64,000 nt of DNA from Mediterraneibacter gnavus ATCC 29149 (GCF_008121495.1 NZ_CP043051.1:1357001-1421000), one strand, 5' to 3'; positions 33,986 to 43,982 are shown, counted from the first letter of the stretch. Made by a program: numbers and translations. The notes: generated from the sequence alone by a model not told the origin.

Positions 33986-36564
33986 AAATAAGCAGACTGA
34001 CAGTAGAAAATATGGAAACAGGATGTGTGACGGATAATCCGCAGCCGAGAGTTTCCTATTGTCTGGAAAGTGACAGACAAAATGTAACATTGAAAAAAGC
34101 AGTGATTTCGATAGGAGACTGGAAGAAAGAAACAGACTGCCAGATCGCAGTGCCGTATGAGGGTAGCAGATTACAGCCGTTTACAAAATATGCGGTGCGG
34201 GTGGAAGCAGAGGATGACGCGGGAGAGCGTGCCTGGGCCAGCACGGAATTTGAGACGGGACGTATGGATACAATCTGGTCCGGACGGTGGATTACGGACG
34301 GAGAGTATCGGTTTAAGGAGGCGAAGATTTCTCCGAAGACGATGACATTTCGAACCAGGTTTTCCTGTGAAAAAGAAATTGCCAGTGCGAGACTGTACGT
34401 AACGGCGCTGGGAATTTATGAGCTGTTGTTAAATGGAGAGAAAGTCGGACAGGATTATTTTGCACCGGGATTTACGTCCTACCGGAATCAGCTGCAGTAT
34501 CAGACTTATGATGTGACAGATATGCTGAATGATCGAAACGAGCTGCTTGCTGTGGTCGGCGGTGGCTGGGCAGTTGGCTCTTTCACCTATAAAAGACGGA
34601 ACAGAGTGTATGCAAAGCGACAGGCGCTGCTTGGAGAGCTGCGGATTTTGTATACCGATGGAACGGGAGAGACAATCGGGACAAATGAAGAGTGGGAAGT
34701 AACGGAAGAAGGAAATTATAAAGAGACAGAGTTTTACAACGGGGAAGTGTATGATGCCACCGTGGATCTGGAGAAAATTTCCTGGAAAAAAGCAAGCTTC
34801 GAACAGGTAAAGATTCATCCAAAGATCATGGCACAGTATGGAGCGCCGGTACGTGCACACGAAGAGTTTCGTCCGGTACAGATTACAAGAGCAAAGAGCG
34901 GTATGCTGATTTATGATTTCGGACAGAATTTTGCAGGGGTGATACACGCGGCAATTCGTGGCAGACAGGGACAAAAAGTGGAGTTTCGTCACGCGGAGAT
35001 TCTGATGGACGGAGAGTTGTATACAGAACCATTAAGAACTGCAAAGCAAGAAGCGGTTTATATTTGTAAAGATGGAGAGCAGACCTATTCTCCGAAAATG
35101 ACATATATGGGCTTCCGCTATGTGGGTGTGCGTGGAATTGAAGAGGATCAACTGGAACTGACCGCGTTGGCACTCTATTCGGATGTGGAAGACAACGGAA
35201 ACTTTTCCTGCTCCAATGAACTGATCAACCAGCTGCAGAACAGTATTCGCTGGGGAGCAAAGTCCAATTTTGTGGATATCCCGACAGACTGTCCGCAGAG
35301 AGATGAGAGAATGGGATGGACGGGAGATATTGCACTGTTTGCGCCTACGGCAGCTTACAATTTTAATATCAGCCGTTTTCTGGAGAAATGGCTGTTGGAC
35401 GTGAAGGCAGAGCAGAATAAAGGCGGCGGGATTCCGGTTACGGTGCCGCTTGTCCGGGTACCGCTGCAGTGGGAGATCATGATCCCGATGGCGGTGGATC
35501 ACTGGGGCGATGTCTGTATCCTGGCGCCGTGGGCGGAATATCTGGTTCGCGGAGACAGAGGGCTTTTAGAGCGGATGTATCCGGTGATGAAAAAATATCT
35601 GAAGGCATGCAAATTCTGGGCAGAGCTGTTTTCTGCGGGAAAACACCGCAGGATCTGGAAGCTTCTGCATCATTATGGAGACTGGTGTGCACCGGGTGTC
35701 GGCATGTGGGAGTGGATGGGAAGAGGAAAATGGACCGCCACCGCATGTATGGCAAATTCCAGCCGGATTCTGGCAAAGATCGCGGATATTCTGGGGCAGG
35801 AAGAGGATGCAAAGTATTACCGGAAACTCAGTCAGGAGACCGGGGAGGCATACCGGGAAATTTTGATGAAAGCAGACTGCACGGTAAAGAAAGAGTTTCA
35901 GACAGCATATGTGCTGCCTCTGTATTATCAGATGCTCTCCGGAGAGGATAAAAAGAAGACTGCGGCAAATCTGGCGCGTCTGGTGAAAAAGGACGGGTAT
36001 CACATTACGACCGGATTTCCGGGAACGCCGTACGTTCTGTTTGCGCTGGCAGACAATGGGTATGAGGAAGAGGCATTTAAAATGCTCCTTACGGATACCT
36101 GTCCATCCTGGCTCTATGAGATGAAAGTCGGAGGAACGACCATCTGGGAACGATGGGATGCACTTCGGGAGGACGGCACCTGCAACACGGGAAAAGATGA
36201 CGGGACCGGAGGTATGGTTTCCTTCAATCACTATGCAAGTGGTGCAGTGGGAGACTTTTTGTACCGCAGGATTGCCGGAATCGAGGCCACAGAGGGCGGA
36301 TACCGCTCTTTCCGGATCCAGCCGCTGACGGGAGGAAATCTGAAATGGGCAAAGGGAAGTGTCAACACAGCCTATGGAACAGTTTCCAGTGAGTGGAAGA
36401 TTGAAGATGGAATGTTTACGATCCAGGTGCAGGTTCCGGTCGGAACAACATGTACACTGGTGATGCCGGGAAATACACAGAAGGTATTGGGAAGTGGTAC
36501 TTATACGTTAAAAGAAGCAATCAGGGAAAGGAATGACCGAAATGGAAAAGAATCAGTTTTTTGA
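33979..36564 (+). CDS. GH78 alpha-L-rhamnosidase
   Basis: An 861-residue enzyme with the full GH78 layout: N-terminal Fn3/beta domains, then VDIPTDCPQRDERMGWTGDIALFAPTAAYN near residue 430 (general acid Glu in RDERMGW) and TTIWERWDALREDGT near 715 (general base Glu), followed by FNHYASGAVGDFLYRRIAGI. It removes terminal alpha-L-rhamnose from plant glycosides or rhamnogalacturonan. It has no signal peptide, so it acts on substrates brought in by the symporter encoded next. It overlaps the GH2 gene upstream and the transporter gene downstream. Confidence 0.94.
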   Translation: MLKISRLTVENMETGCVTDNPQPRVSYCLESDRQNVTLKKAVISIGDWKKETDCQIAVPYEGSRLQPFTKYAVRVEAEDDAGERAWASTEFETGRMDTIWSGRWITDGEYRFKEAKISPKTMTFRTRFSCEKEIASARLYVTALGIYELLLNGEKVGQDYFAPGFTSYRNQLQYQTYDVTDMLNDRNELLAVVGGGWAVGSFTYKRRNRVYAKRQALLGELRILYTDGTGETIGTNEEWEVTEEGNYKETEFYNGEVYDATVDLEKISWKKASFEQVKIHPKIMAQYGAPVRAHEEFRPVQITRAKSGMLIYDFGQNFAGVIHAAIRGRQGQKVEFRHAEILMDGELYTEPLRTAKQEAVYICKDGEQTYSPKMTYMGFRYVGVRGIEEDQLELTALALYSDVEDNGNFSCSNELINQLQNSIRWGAKSNFVDIPTDCPQRDERMGWTGDIALFAPTAAYNFNISRFLEKWLLDVKAEQNKGGGIPVTVPLVRVPLQWEIMIPMAVDHWGDVCILAPWAEYLVRGDRGLLERMYPVMKKYLKACKFWAELFSAGKHRRIWKLLHHYGDWCAPGVGMWEWMGRGKWTATACMANSSRILAKIADILGQEEDAKYYRKLSQETGEAYREILMKADCTVKKEFQTAYVLPLYYQMLSGEDKKKTAANLARLVKKDGYHITTGFPGTPYVLFALADNGYEEEAFKMLLTDTCPSWLYEMKVGGTTIWERWDALREDGTCNTGKDDGTGGMVSFNHYASGAVGDFLYRRIAGIEATEGGYRSFRIQPLTGGNLKWAKGSVNTAYGTVSSEWKIEDGMFTIQVQVPVGTTCTLVMPGNTQKVLGSGTYTLKEAIRERNDRNGKESVF

Positions 36565-38251
36565 CAACCCGCTGATGCGGACAAAAATCACTTCGGCAAA
36601 TGTAAAGCCGAAAGAAATGATACTGGGGTATTTTCTCGGTCCGTTTTGCGCATTTATTTCAAATGCAATCTTCGGGGCGTATTTAAACCGCTACTATTCG
36701 GATGTGCTTGGATGGACGGATACGGCAAAATTTGGGATTTTTTCAGCGGTTCTTCCGATGGTTTCTGTCATTTTTGTGATTCTTGGAAATCTTCTGGTAG
36801 GGCGTCTGATTGATAATACCAGAACATCTCAGGGGAAGGCGAGACCGTATATGCTGCTGTCGGCGCCCCTTGTGACAATTGCGATCGCGCTGTTGTTTTT
36901 AACACCTCAAAATGGGAGTCCATCGACTCAGATGATCTGGATCGCGCTGTCCTATAACTTTTACTATGCAGTAGCGTATCCGTTTTTCTACACAGCGCAC
37001 AGCTCTATGGTGGCCCTGTCTACGAGAAACTCCGATCACCGGGGAATGTTGGCAACATTTTCCAATGCATCCGGTGTGGCTGCTGTAGGAATCGGGGCAA
37101 GTATTTTAGTGCCGATGCTGCTGCAGAGTTTTCTCTTTGTGGAAAAAGACGGCGCTATTGATACCGCACAGAGTTATCAGAACTGGCGGCTCGTGATGAT
37201 CGTATTATGTGTTGTGACATTTCTGGCGATCTTGCTGGAATATTATTTCACACGGGAGCGAGTGACAGAAGAAAATATGAAGCTGGCGATCAAAGAAGAA
37301 AAGCTTCCGATGATGAAACAGCTCAAAGCCTGTGTGTCAAACGGTTACTGGTGGATCATTATCTTATATTTTCTGCTGTTCCAGTTTGGAGGTCTGGTAA
37401 AGAACGGTTCCATGAGTTATTACTCCCGCTGGATGTTTGACGGAATCACAAGTGAAGCGGCTGCGGGAACGGCAATGGGAACACTGGGGCTGATCGGAGG
37501 ACTTCCGACAGCAATCGGAATGGTTCTGGCGTGGCCGATCGCAAATAAACTGGGAAAACAAAAAGCAGTGACTATTGGTCTGGCAATTTCGGTTGTGGGA
37601 GGTCTGGTCAGCTTTCTGGATATTCACAATTTTACCATTGTATGTATTGGTGTGATCTTAAAAGGAATCGGTTCGATTCCTGCAATGTATGTGACACTGG
37701 CTCTTTTGTCTGATGTACTGGACCATCTGGAGGCAAAAAATGGATTTCGAAGTGATGGATTTACGATGTCTGTGTACGGAGCGATCATGGTGGGAATGAC
37801 AGGACTGGGGAATGGTCTGATCAATGCATTGCTTACAGCCACCGGATATGATGCCTCTGCGTCAGTTCAGAACGGAGGCGTGCAGTCCATGCTGGCGTTG
37901 TGTTATCTGGGGGCAGAGATCATCTGTTATGCGGTGATCGTAATCCTGATGTGTTTCTTAAAAGTAGAAAAGCATATTGAGGAAGATCAGAAGACGATTC
38001 TGCAGCATCAGAAAAAAGCGGTGTTAGAAGCCGGAGGAGTGTGGATCGAACCAGCAGAAAGACTTCGCATGGAACAGGAAGAGGCGGAGCGCATGGCAGA
38101 AGAGGCGAGAATCGAAGAACTCAAAGCATATTGTAAGAAAAAAGGCCTGGATTTTGAAATGCAGGAAGCAAGCTATCAGAAGAAACTGGCAGAGAAGAGA
38201 GCAAAAGCAGAAGCGAAGGCTCGAAAAAAACAAAAAAGCCAGTTCTCATAA
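36542..38251 (+). CDS. GPH-family sugar:cation symporter with charged C-terminal tail
   Basis: About 569 residues, 12 membrane spans. MILGYFLGPFCAFISNAIFGAYLNRYYSDVLG, followed by VGRLIDNTRTSQGKARPY, is the MelB-type signature of the glycoside-pentoside-hexuronide family. It would import the oligosaccharides or glycosides cut by the GH2 and GH78 enzymes. The last 110 residues or so are cytoplasmic, highly charged and helix-prone (EERLRMEQEEAERMAEEARIEE-like, ending in KAEAKARKKQKS), which is unusual for a MelB homologue of about 460 residues. ATG at 36542 with GGAAAGGA is chosen over one at 36533. It overlaps the GH78 gene. Confidence 0.88.
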   Translation: MEKNQFFDNPLMRTKITSANVKPKEMILGYFLGPFCAFISNAIFGAYLNRYYSDVLGWTDTAKFGIFSAVLPMVSVIFVILGNLLVGRLIDNTRTSQGKARPYMLLSAPLVTIAIALLFLTPQNGSPSTQMIWIALSYNFYYAVAYPFFYTAHSSMVALSTRNSDHRGMLATFSNASGVAAVGIGASILVPMLLQSFLFVEKDGAIDTAQSYQNWRLVMIVLCVVTFLAILLEYYFTRERVTEENMKLAIKEEKLPMMKQLKACVSNGYWWIIILYFLLFQFGGLVKNGSMSYYSRWMFDGITSEAAAGTAMGTLGLIGGLPTAIGMVLAWPIANKLGKQKAVTIGLAISVVGGLVSFLDIHNFTIVCIGVILKGIGSIPAMYVTLALLSDVLDHLEAKNGFRSDGFTMSVYGAIMVGMTGLGNGLINALLTATGYDASASVQNGGVQSMLALCYLGAEIICYAVIVILMCFLKVEKHIEEDQKTILQHQKKAVLEAGGVWIEPAERLRMEQEEAERMAEEARIEELKAYCKKKGLDFEMQEASYQKKLAEKRAKAEAKARKKQKSQFS

Positions 38252-38273
38252 AGAGTCAAAGAGGAGGAACGTT

Positions 38274-41200
38274 ATGAGCGAGAAACGGGAAAAACAAACA
38301 AAATCAAAACGCCGCATCTGGCGCGGTGTAACTACGGCAACAGCATCTTTACTGACGCTGTCTATGTCAGCGACTCTGGTGATAGACGGGTTTCGTACGG
38401 ACATTGACAAGTTTCTGGGCACTCAGAGTACAAAAATGGTGACTGAAGATGTAAGTGCAGAGGATTACACATTTCAGTCGGATTACAGCTCAACAACAGA
38501 GCTTCTGGATTCCATTGAAGATCTGGGAGAACGCATGAATGAAGAGGGCTCTGTTTTGTTGAAAAATGAGAATGCAGCGTTGCCGCTTTCCAAGGAGGAA
38601 ACGCAGAAAATCTCTTTACTTGGATTCAGCAGTTATTATCCGGTACAAGGAGGCGATTTTGGAAGTACTCTCAGTGAAAATAAGGGAACGGATGCAGATA
38701 CGGTAGATATGCTGGAAGCGTTTGAATCCAAGGGATTTGAGATGAATCCGACATTAAAAAAGATGTATCAGGGGTTAAAGGAAGAATTTAAATCAGAGGC
38801 AGTTCTTCCATGGGGTGTGACAACCTATTATCGTGCAACAGCACCGGCTACAACTGGAGTATTTACCAGTTTGGAACCTGAGACAGCAACGCTGGATGAG
38901 GCAGAACCAAATTGGAAAAAGAGTATGACGGATTACAATGTCATGATTGTGACACTTGCCCGTGCAGCAGGAGAAAATGCCAACTATACACCGGGAGAAG
39001 ATGGGGTGAATCCAGAACAGGATCTGAATCAGGCGGATCCGCTGGGACTCTCTGACACAGAGCGTGCAATCATCGATGAAGCAGTCAATGCAAAAAAGGA
39101 AAACAATGGAAAATTGATCGTGATGCTGAATAATGCGAGTGCCATGGAAATTGAAGAGATCAAAAACAATACAGGCGTAGATGCGATTTTGGAAGTCGGA
39201 CTTCCGGGAGGTTATGGCTTCTATGGTGTAGCAGATGTACTCAGTGGAGAGGTGAATCCGTCCGGACATCTTGCGGATACTTATGCAGTGGATAACTCAA
39301 GCTCTCCTGCAGCGCAGAATTATGGGAACTATGAGTGGACAAATGCGGATTCTGCATATTCCATCAATTCCGAGATTGTAGAAGCAGAAGGGATCTATAC
39401 AGGATATAAATATTACGAGACAAGATATGCGGATACAGTATTGGGACAGGGAAATGCTTCTGACAAGACCGGAAGTTCCAATGGAAAAGCATGGAACTAT
39501 GAAGATGAAGTTTCGTATCCATTTGGATACGGACTGTCTTATACAACATTTTCTCAGACTCTGGACAGTCTGGATGTGAATCTGGAAGATAAGACAGTGA
39601 CAGCCAAAGTAACTGTAAAAAATACTGGAGATGTGGCAGGAAAAGATGTGGTACAGTTGTATACGTCTCTTCCGTATACGGAATATGATAAAGAACATGC
39701 GGTAGAAAAAGCAGCGGTACAGCTTCTGGATTATGAAAAAACAGGTGTGCTGCAGCCGGGAGAATCTGTTACTGTCGAGATTACAGCAGATGCGCAGGAT
39801 ATGGCAAGCTGGGACAGCACATGTGACAATGCGGCAGGAACAAAAGGAAACTGGATCCTGGATGCAGGAGACTATTATTTTACAGTCGGAAATGGTTCTC
39901 ATGAGGCGGTCAACAATGTGCTGGCAGCACAGGGTATGACAAAGGCGAACGGAATGACGGATGCAGGAAATGCAGCAAATGTGAAGAAATGGACACTGGA
40001 TACATTCGACTCTGAGACATTTGCGTATTCGAAAAACGGAACAGCGGTAGAAAATCAGCTTCAGGACATGGATTTGAACTACTATATGCCAGATACAGTA
40101 ACATACTTATCAAGAAGTGACTGGAAGGCAACATGGCCAAAAACATACAAGGATCTGACAGCGACAGATGAAATGATCGAAGTGATGAAAAATAATCTGG
40201 TAGAGATCAAGGAACAGGGAAATCCGGATGAAGTTACATTTGGCGAGGACAATGGGCTGACACTTGCAAGCCTGAAAGGTGAGACGGACTTGACAAATGA
40301 AAAATGGACAGATTTGATTGATCAGATCACACTGGAAGAAGCGATGATCCGTACTGGATTTGGTGGAACCAGTACAAAATCAATTGTATCGATCGTGTCT
40401 CCGGAGGCAGTACAGAATGACGGACCGAACGGATTTAATTCTTATACATTGGGACAGTACGCAAATACAGATACAGATTCCGCAGATCCGTATGTCATCG
40501 ATCCGGATGACAAGAATCTGAATTACAAATTCGGAACAATGAGTAATGAAACAGTGATTGCGCAGACATTTAGTAAAGAGATGGCTGCAGAGTACGGAGC
40601 TGTGACCGGAAATTATTCCATCTGGTCAAATCTTCCAATCCTCTGGGGTGCAGGAACGAACCTTCACCGTACACCTTACAATGCAAGAAACCATGAGTAT
40701 TATTCTGAAGATGCGATTTTGACAGCATATCAGGCAGCAGCTTACATTGCAGCAGGAAAAGAATACGGATGTATCATAGCGCCGAAACATTTTGCATTCA
40801 ATGATACAGAGATCAACCGTTCCGGTATTGCAACATTTATGACAGAGCAGAAAGCACGTGAGAATGAACTGCGTGGAACACAGGCAAGTGTGGAAGATGC
40901 ACAGACACTTGGTATGATGACAACATTTAACAGAATCGGATGTACTGCAGGGAATGCACATTATGGTCTGCTGATGAATATTCTCCGCAAAGAATGGGGA
41001 TTCCAGGGGCTGATGTCAGAAGACTTTATCCAGGATGCAAACTACAGTGTGTTAAAAGAAGCGGTACACTGTGGTGTAACGATGACTTGCAATACTGGTG
41101 ACAGTAATATGGAAGCTGTAACAGCAAAATGGAATTACTGGACCACAGAGGCGGTCAGCAAAGATGCGTCTATGATGCAGGATCTGAAAAATGTTATGAT

Positions 41201-41384
41201 GTGGCAGAATTATGCGCTTGCAAATTCCAACGCAATGGATGGATTGAATGAGACTTCACAGATTAAGGATGTGCGTACATGGTATGATAATGCATTGACA
41301 GCAACATCGGCAGTGTTGGCTCTGCTTACACTGGCAGCAGCTGCGATGTATATAAGAGATGCCAAGAGACGTAAAAACAGTTAG
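38274..41384 (+). CDS. Membrane-anchored, domain-permuted GH3 beta-glucosidase-like protein
   Basis: A 1036-residue protein. A basic start and one N-terminal span (VTTATASLLTLSMSATLVI) lead to what is normally the GH3 C-terminal domain (MNEEGSVLLKNENAALPL near residue 85), then GYGLSYTTF and a fibronectin-like domain. The canonical GH3 N-terminal barrel comes last (FGTMSNETVIAQTFSKEMAAEYG near 755, APKHFAFNDTEINRSG near 835 and GFQGLMSEDF near 915, with the nucleophile Asp). A second span near the C-terminus (TSAVLALLTLAAAAMYI) ends in a basic tail. Catalytic parts would be outside the cell. It starts 22 bases after the symporter stop with GAGGAGGAACG; a 40-codon upstream extension overlapping the symporter is rejected. 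Confidence 0.88.
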   Translation: MSEKREKQTKSKRRIWRGVTTATASLLTLSMSATLVIDGFRTDIDKFLGTQSTKMVTEDVSAEDYTFQSDYSSTTELLDSIEDLGERMNEEGSVLLKNENAALPLSKEETQKISLLGFSSYYPVQGGDFGSTLSENKGTDADTVDMLEAFESKGFEMNPTLKKMYQGLKEEFKSEAVLPWGVTTYYRATAPATTGVFTSLEPETATLDEAEPNWKKSMTDYNVMIVTLARAAGENANYTPGEDGVNPEQDLNQADPLGLSDTERAIIDEAVNAKKENNGKLIVMLNNASAMEIEEIKNNTGVDAILEVGLPGGYGFYGVADVLSGEVNPSGHLADTYAVDNSSSPAAQNYGNYEWTNADSAYSINSEIVEAEGIYTGYKYYETRYADTVLGQGNASDKTGSSNGKAWNYEDEVSYPFGYGLSYTTFSQTLDSLDVNLEDKTVTAKVTVKNTGDVAGKDVVQLYTSLPYTEYDKEHAVEKAAVQLLDYEKTGVLQPGESVTVEITADAQDMASWDSTCDNAAGTKGNWILDAGDYYFTVGNGSHEAVNNVLAAQGMTKANGMTDAGNAANVKKWTLDTFDSETFAYSKNGTAVENQLQDMDLNYYMPDTVTYLSRSDWKATWPKTYKDLTATDEMIEVMKNNLVEIKEQGNPDEVTFGEDNGLTLASLKGETDLTNEKWTDLIDQITLEEAMIRTGFGGTSTKSIVSIVSPEAVQNDGPNGFNSYTLGQYANTDTDSADPYVIDPDDKNLNYKFGTMSNETVIAQTFSKEMAAEYGAVTGNYSIWSNLPILWGAGTNLHRTPYNARNHEYYSEDAILTAYQAAAYIAAGKEYGCIIAPKHFAFNDTEINRSGIATFMTEQKARENELRGTQASVEDAQTLGMMTTFNRIGCTAGNAHYGLLMNILRKEWGFQGLMSEDFIQDANYSVLKEAVHCGVTMTCNTGDSNMEAVTAKWNYWTTEAVSKDASMMQDLKNVMMWQNYALANSNAMDGLNETSQIKDVRTWYDNALTATSAVLALLTLAAAAMYIRDAKRRKNS

Positions 41385-41397
41385 GGGAGGGTATGTT

Positions 41398-41835
41398 ATG
41401 AATTTTATCAAAAAACAGGCTGCAGGCTTTTATCTGATGCTGCTTGCACTAATTCTCGGAACAGCAGGAATCGTATTTTATGTGATCAACTGCAACACGG
41501 CATATTTTTCCAATCTTGGAATCAGCTGGGGAGTTGTAGGATGTCTTGTGGCAGGAGTGGTTCTGGAAATTCTTTTTGTGGCCGGACAGGAAAAGTCGCC
41601 GGAAATGCCGGTACTGGATATTCTTCCGATTCTGGCGGGAGTGCTTTTGATGGCAGGATTTGTATTTTTTGTCCGCCTGAGAGTGAACAGCATTGCGACT
41701 ATTTTATCATTTGAAAGAAATGCGCAGACTATGGCGGATTTGTCCAGTGCGATCATCGGAATGGGATGTACTCTGGCAGCAGTTATCATGACGATTATCT
41801 CTTCATTTTTCAGAACAGTAAGAGAGGAAAAATAG
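41398..41835 (+). CDS. Small four-span membrane protein next to GH3
   Basis: A 145-residue protein with four hydrophobic segments: AGFYLMLLALILGTAGIVFYVI, GISWGVVGCLVAGVVLEILFV, LDILPILAGVLLMAGFVFFV and SAIIGMGCTLAAVIMTIISSFF. Family is not recognised. It begins 13 bases after the GH3 gene and precedes a terminator, so the two are probably co-transcribed. An accessory role for the membrane-anchored GH3 is possible. That is only inference from position. Confidence 0.8.
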   Translation: MNFIKKQAAGFYLMLLALILGTAGIVFYVINCNTAYFSNLGISWGVVGCLVAGVVLEILFVAGQEKSPEMPVLDILPILAGVLLMAGFVFFVRLRVNSIATILSFERNAQTMADLSSAIIGMGCTLAAVIMTIISSFFRTVREEK

Positions 41836-41844
41836 AGAAGAGTG

Positions 41845-41875
41845 AAGGGTGTCTTATTACAGGCACCCTTATTTT
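41845..41875 (+). terminator. Weak terminator after GH3 operon
   Basis: A 7-bp core stem (AAGGGTG / CACCCTT), extendable by weak pairs, is followed by ATTTTGA. The U-tract is short. Confidence 0.55.
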
Positions 41876-41902
41876 GACGTTTGAAAACAGGCTTGGTATA
41901 CT
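41874..41902 (+). promoter_or_regulatory. Sigma-70-type promoter for two-component system
   Basis: TTGACG at 41874-41879, a 17-base spacer and TATACT at 41897-41902, 44 bases upstream of the response-regulator start. Confidence 0.8.
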
Positions 41903-41945
41903 AAGAAAAAACAACCGATAAAAACAGTTGAGAGGAGACGAAACA

Positions 41946-42668
41946 ATGATTCGAATTGCACTGGTAGAAGATGATCCGGCGTATGCAGAGCAGCTGCTTT
42001 CTTACTTGAAAGAATACGAGAAGGAGAGTAAAGAGAGGATCAGCGTACAGACATTTTCGGATGGGGAAGATATTGTAACAGAGTATCGGGCAGACTACGA
42101 TATTATCCTTATGGATGTGGAAATGAAATTTATGGACGGCATGTCGGCTGCAGAAAAAATCCGGAAGATGGATACCGAAGTTGTGATTATTTTTATTACA
42201 AATATGCCGCAGTATGCGATACAGGGATACCGGGTGGATGCCCTGGACTATGTATTAAAACCAGTTTCTTATTTTGCGTTTACGCAGCGGATCGACCGTG
42301 CACTGACGAGACTGAAAAAGCGGGAGAAGAAATATCTGACGATTGCAGTGAAGGGCGGTATGATGAAGTTGGATCTTTCGGAGATTTGCTATGTGGAAGT
42401 GCAGGATCATGATCTGATCTATCACACAGTCGGGCAGGATTACAGAACAAAAGGCACGATGCGGGATGCAGAGGAAAGTCTGGCGGATGGTATGAAAGAG
42501 GAGCGGTTTTTCCGGTGTAACCGGTGTTATCTGGTGAATCTGGATTTTGTGGAAAATTTTCAGGGGAGTGACATCACCGTGAATGGAGACTGTATTCAGG
42601 TAAGCCGCGCAAGAAAGAAGGCATTTTTAAATGCGCTCAATGATTTTATGAATGGGGTGGGAAAATAG
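41946..42668 (+). CDS. LytTR-family response regulator
   Basis: A 240-residue regulator. The receiver domain has IALVEDDPAYAEQLL, phospho-acceptor Asp in DIILMDVEMKFMDGM (near residue 58) and the conserved Lys in DYVLKPVSYFAF. The C-terminal half is a LytTR DNA-binding domain (YLTIAVKGGMMKLDLSEICYVEVQDHD, FFRCNRCYLVNLDFV, VSRARKKAFLNALN). It pairs with the sensor kinase gene that begins at the next base. No autoinducer-peptide gene (agrD/agrB) is visible nearby, so the signal may be something else, such as a sugar or wall stress. ATG 41946 follows GAGGAGACGAAAC. Confidence 0.92.
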   Translation: MIRIALVEDDPAYAEQLLSYLKEYEKESKERISVQTFSDGEDIVTEYRADYDIILMDVEMKFMDGMSAAEKIRKMDTEVVIIFITNMPQYAIQGYRVDALDYVLKPVSYFAFTQRIDRALTRLKKREKKYLTIAVKGGMMKLDLSEICYVEVQDHDLIYHTVGQDYRTKGTMRDAEESLADGMKEERFFRCNRCYLVNLDFVENFQGSDITVNGDCIQVSRARKKAFLNALNDFMNGVGK

Positions 42669-43982
42669 ATGAGTGTGCAGGAAATGATCAATACTCCGGG
42701 ATATTATTATTCGCTGGCATACTGGCTGGCAGCGTTCATTGTGACCTGCACGAATGAGAAGAGAATCCAGGGTATAAAACGATATGTGACACATTTGATA
42801 TTTCTGGCAGCAATCGTGGGGTTTATGGAGATTACAGATGGTGTGAGGACCAGTTTGTTCCTTCCGTGTATGTTGGTGTCGGTTTCTCTGTTTTTGATCT
42901 ATATTTACCGATGCTGTCAGTTTTCACTTGCCGAGGCTGGCTATTATTGCGCGCGAGCGTTTATCAGTGGAGAATTTGCCGCATCTTTCGGCTGGCAGAT
43001 TTATTATTATGCAGTGAAGACATTTCAGATCAATCATGTGAAAAGTGTCCAGTGGGTGCTCCTTGTGATCGTGTATGCGGTCATATTTGGAATTTTATAT
43101 CTGCTGGAAAAGTATTTGCAAAAAGGCGGCAAAGAAATGCATATCAATCGTCGGGAGCTGTTTACGGTTCTGATTATTACAGCTGCGGTGTTTGCAGTCA
43201 GTAACCTTAGTTATATTGATAAGGACAGTCCGTTCAGCAGTCAGTTTGCAGCGGAAATGTTTATTATCCGGACCCTGGTAGATATGAGTGGAATGGCGGT
43301 TCTCTATGCGTACCACATTCAGGTGCGGGAGCTGCAGATGAAATTTGAGGTGGACACGCTGCAGAATATTTTACAGATGCAGTACAAAAATTATCAGCTT
43401 TCTCAGGAGAGCATCGAGATTGTCAATCAGAAGTATCATGATTTGAAGCATCAGATCGCACTTTTGAAATCGGAAGCGGGCAGCCGAAAATCGGTAGAGT
43501 ATCTGGAGAAGATGGAAAAAGAAATCAAGATTTATGAAGCCCAGAATAAGACGGGGAACAAAGTGTTGGATGCTGTTCTGACAAGTAAAAGTCTGTATTG
43601 TCAGAATAATGGGATCGGACTGACGTGTGTGGCGGATGGAAGTGTATTAAATTTTATGGAAGATATGGACATCAGTGCGTTATTTGGCAATATTTTGGAT
43701 AATGCGATCGAAAGTGTGGAAAAGTTGAGGGAACAGGAAAAAAGACTGATCCATCTGTCGGTTGCAAAGCAGAAAAATTTTCTCAGGATCCGGTGTGAAA
43801 ATTATTGTGAGGAGTCGTTACAGTTTGAAAATGGAATTCCGGTCACTACAAAGAAAGACCGGCGCTTTCATGGGTTTGGCATGAAGAGTATCAAAAGCAC
43901 TGCGGCAAAATACGGAGGTTCTGTGACAACGGATTTGAAAAAGAACTGGTTTGAACTGCGGATCCTGATTCCACTTTCCTGA
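42669..43982 (+). CDS. AgrC-like GHKL sensor histidine kinase
   Basis: A 437-residue kinase with about six membrane spans in the first 210 residues, a helical linker (VDTLQNILQMQYKNYQLSQESIE) and a cytoplasmic kinase part. The phospho-acceptor His is in KYHDLKHQIALL (near residue 257), the N box is GNILDNAIESVEKL (near 340) and the G box HGFGMKSIKSTAAKYGG (near 400). It starts directly after the regulator stop. The pair probably reports an extracellular cue and may control the adjacent glycan genes, which is inference from position. Confidence 0.92.
   Translation: MSVQEMINTPGYYYSLAYWLAAFIVTCTNEKRIQGIKRYVTHLIFLAAIVGFMEITDGVRTSLFLPCMLVSVSLFLIYIYRCCQFSLAEAGYYCARAFISGEFAASFGWQIYYYAVKTFQINHVKSVQWVLLVIVYAVIFGILYLLEKYLQKGGKEMHINRRELFTVLIITAAVFAVSNLSYIDKDSPFSSQFAAEMFIIRTLVDMSGMAVLYAYHIQVRELQMKFEVDTLQNILQMQYKNYQLSQESIEIVNQKYHDLKHQIALLKSEAGSRKSVEYLEKMEKEIKIYEAQNKTGNKVLDAVLTSKSLYCQNNGIGLTCVADGSVLNFMEDMDISALFGNILDNAIESVEKLREQEKRLIHLSVAKQKNFLRIRCENYCEESLQFENGIPVTTKKDRRFHGFGMKSIKSTAAKYGGSVTTDLKKNWFELRILIPLS

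Noticed and set aside
39297-39902. Minus-strand open frame inside the GH3 gene
   Set aside because: Cys/Ile/Arg-rich, low-complexity antisense frame with no motif; the GH3 coding strand is certain.
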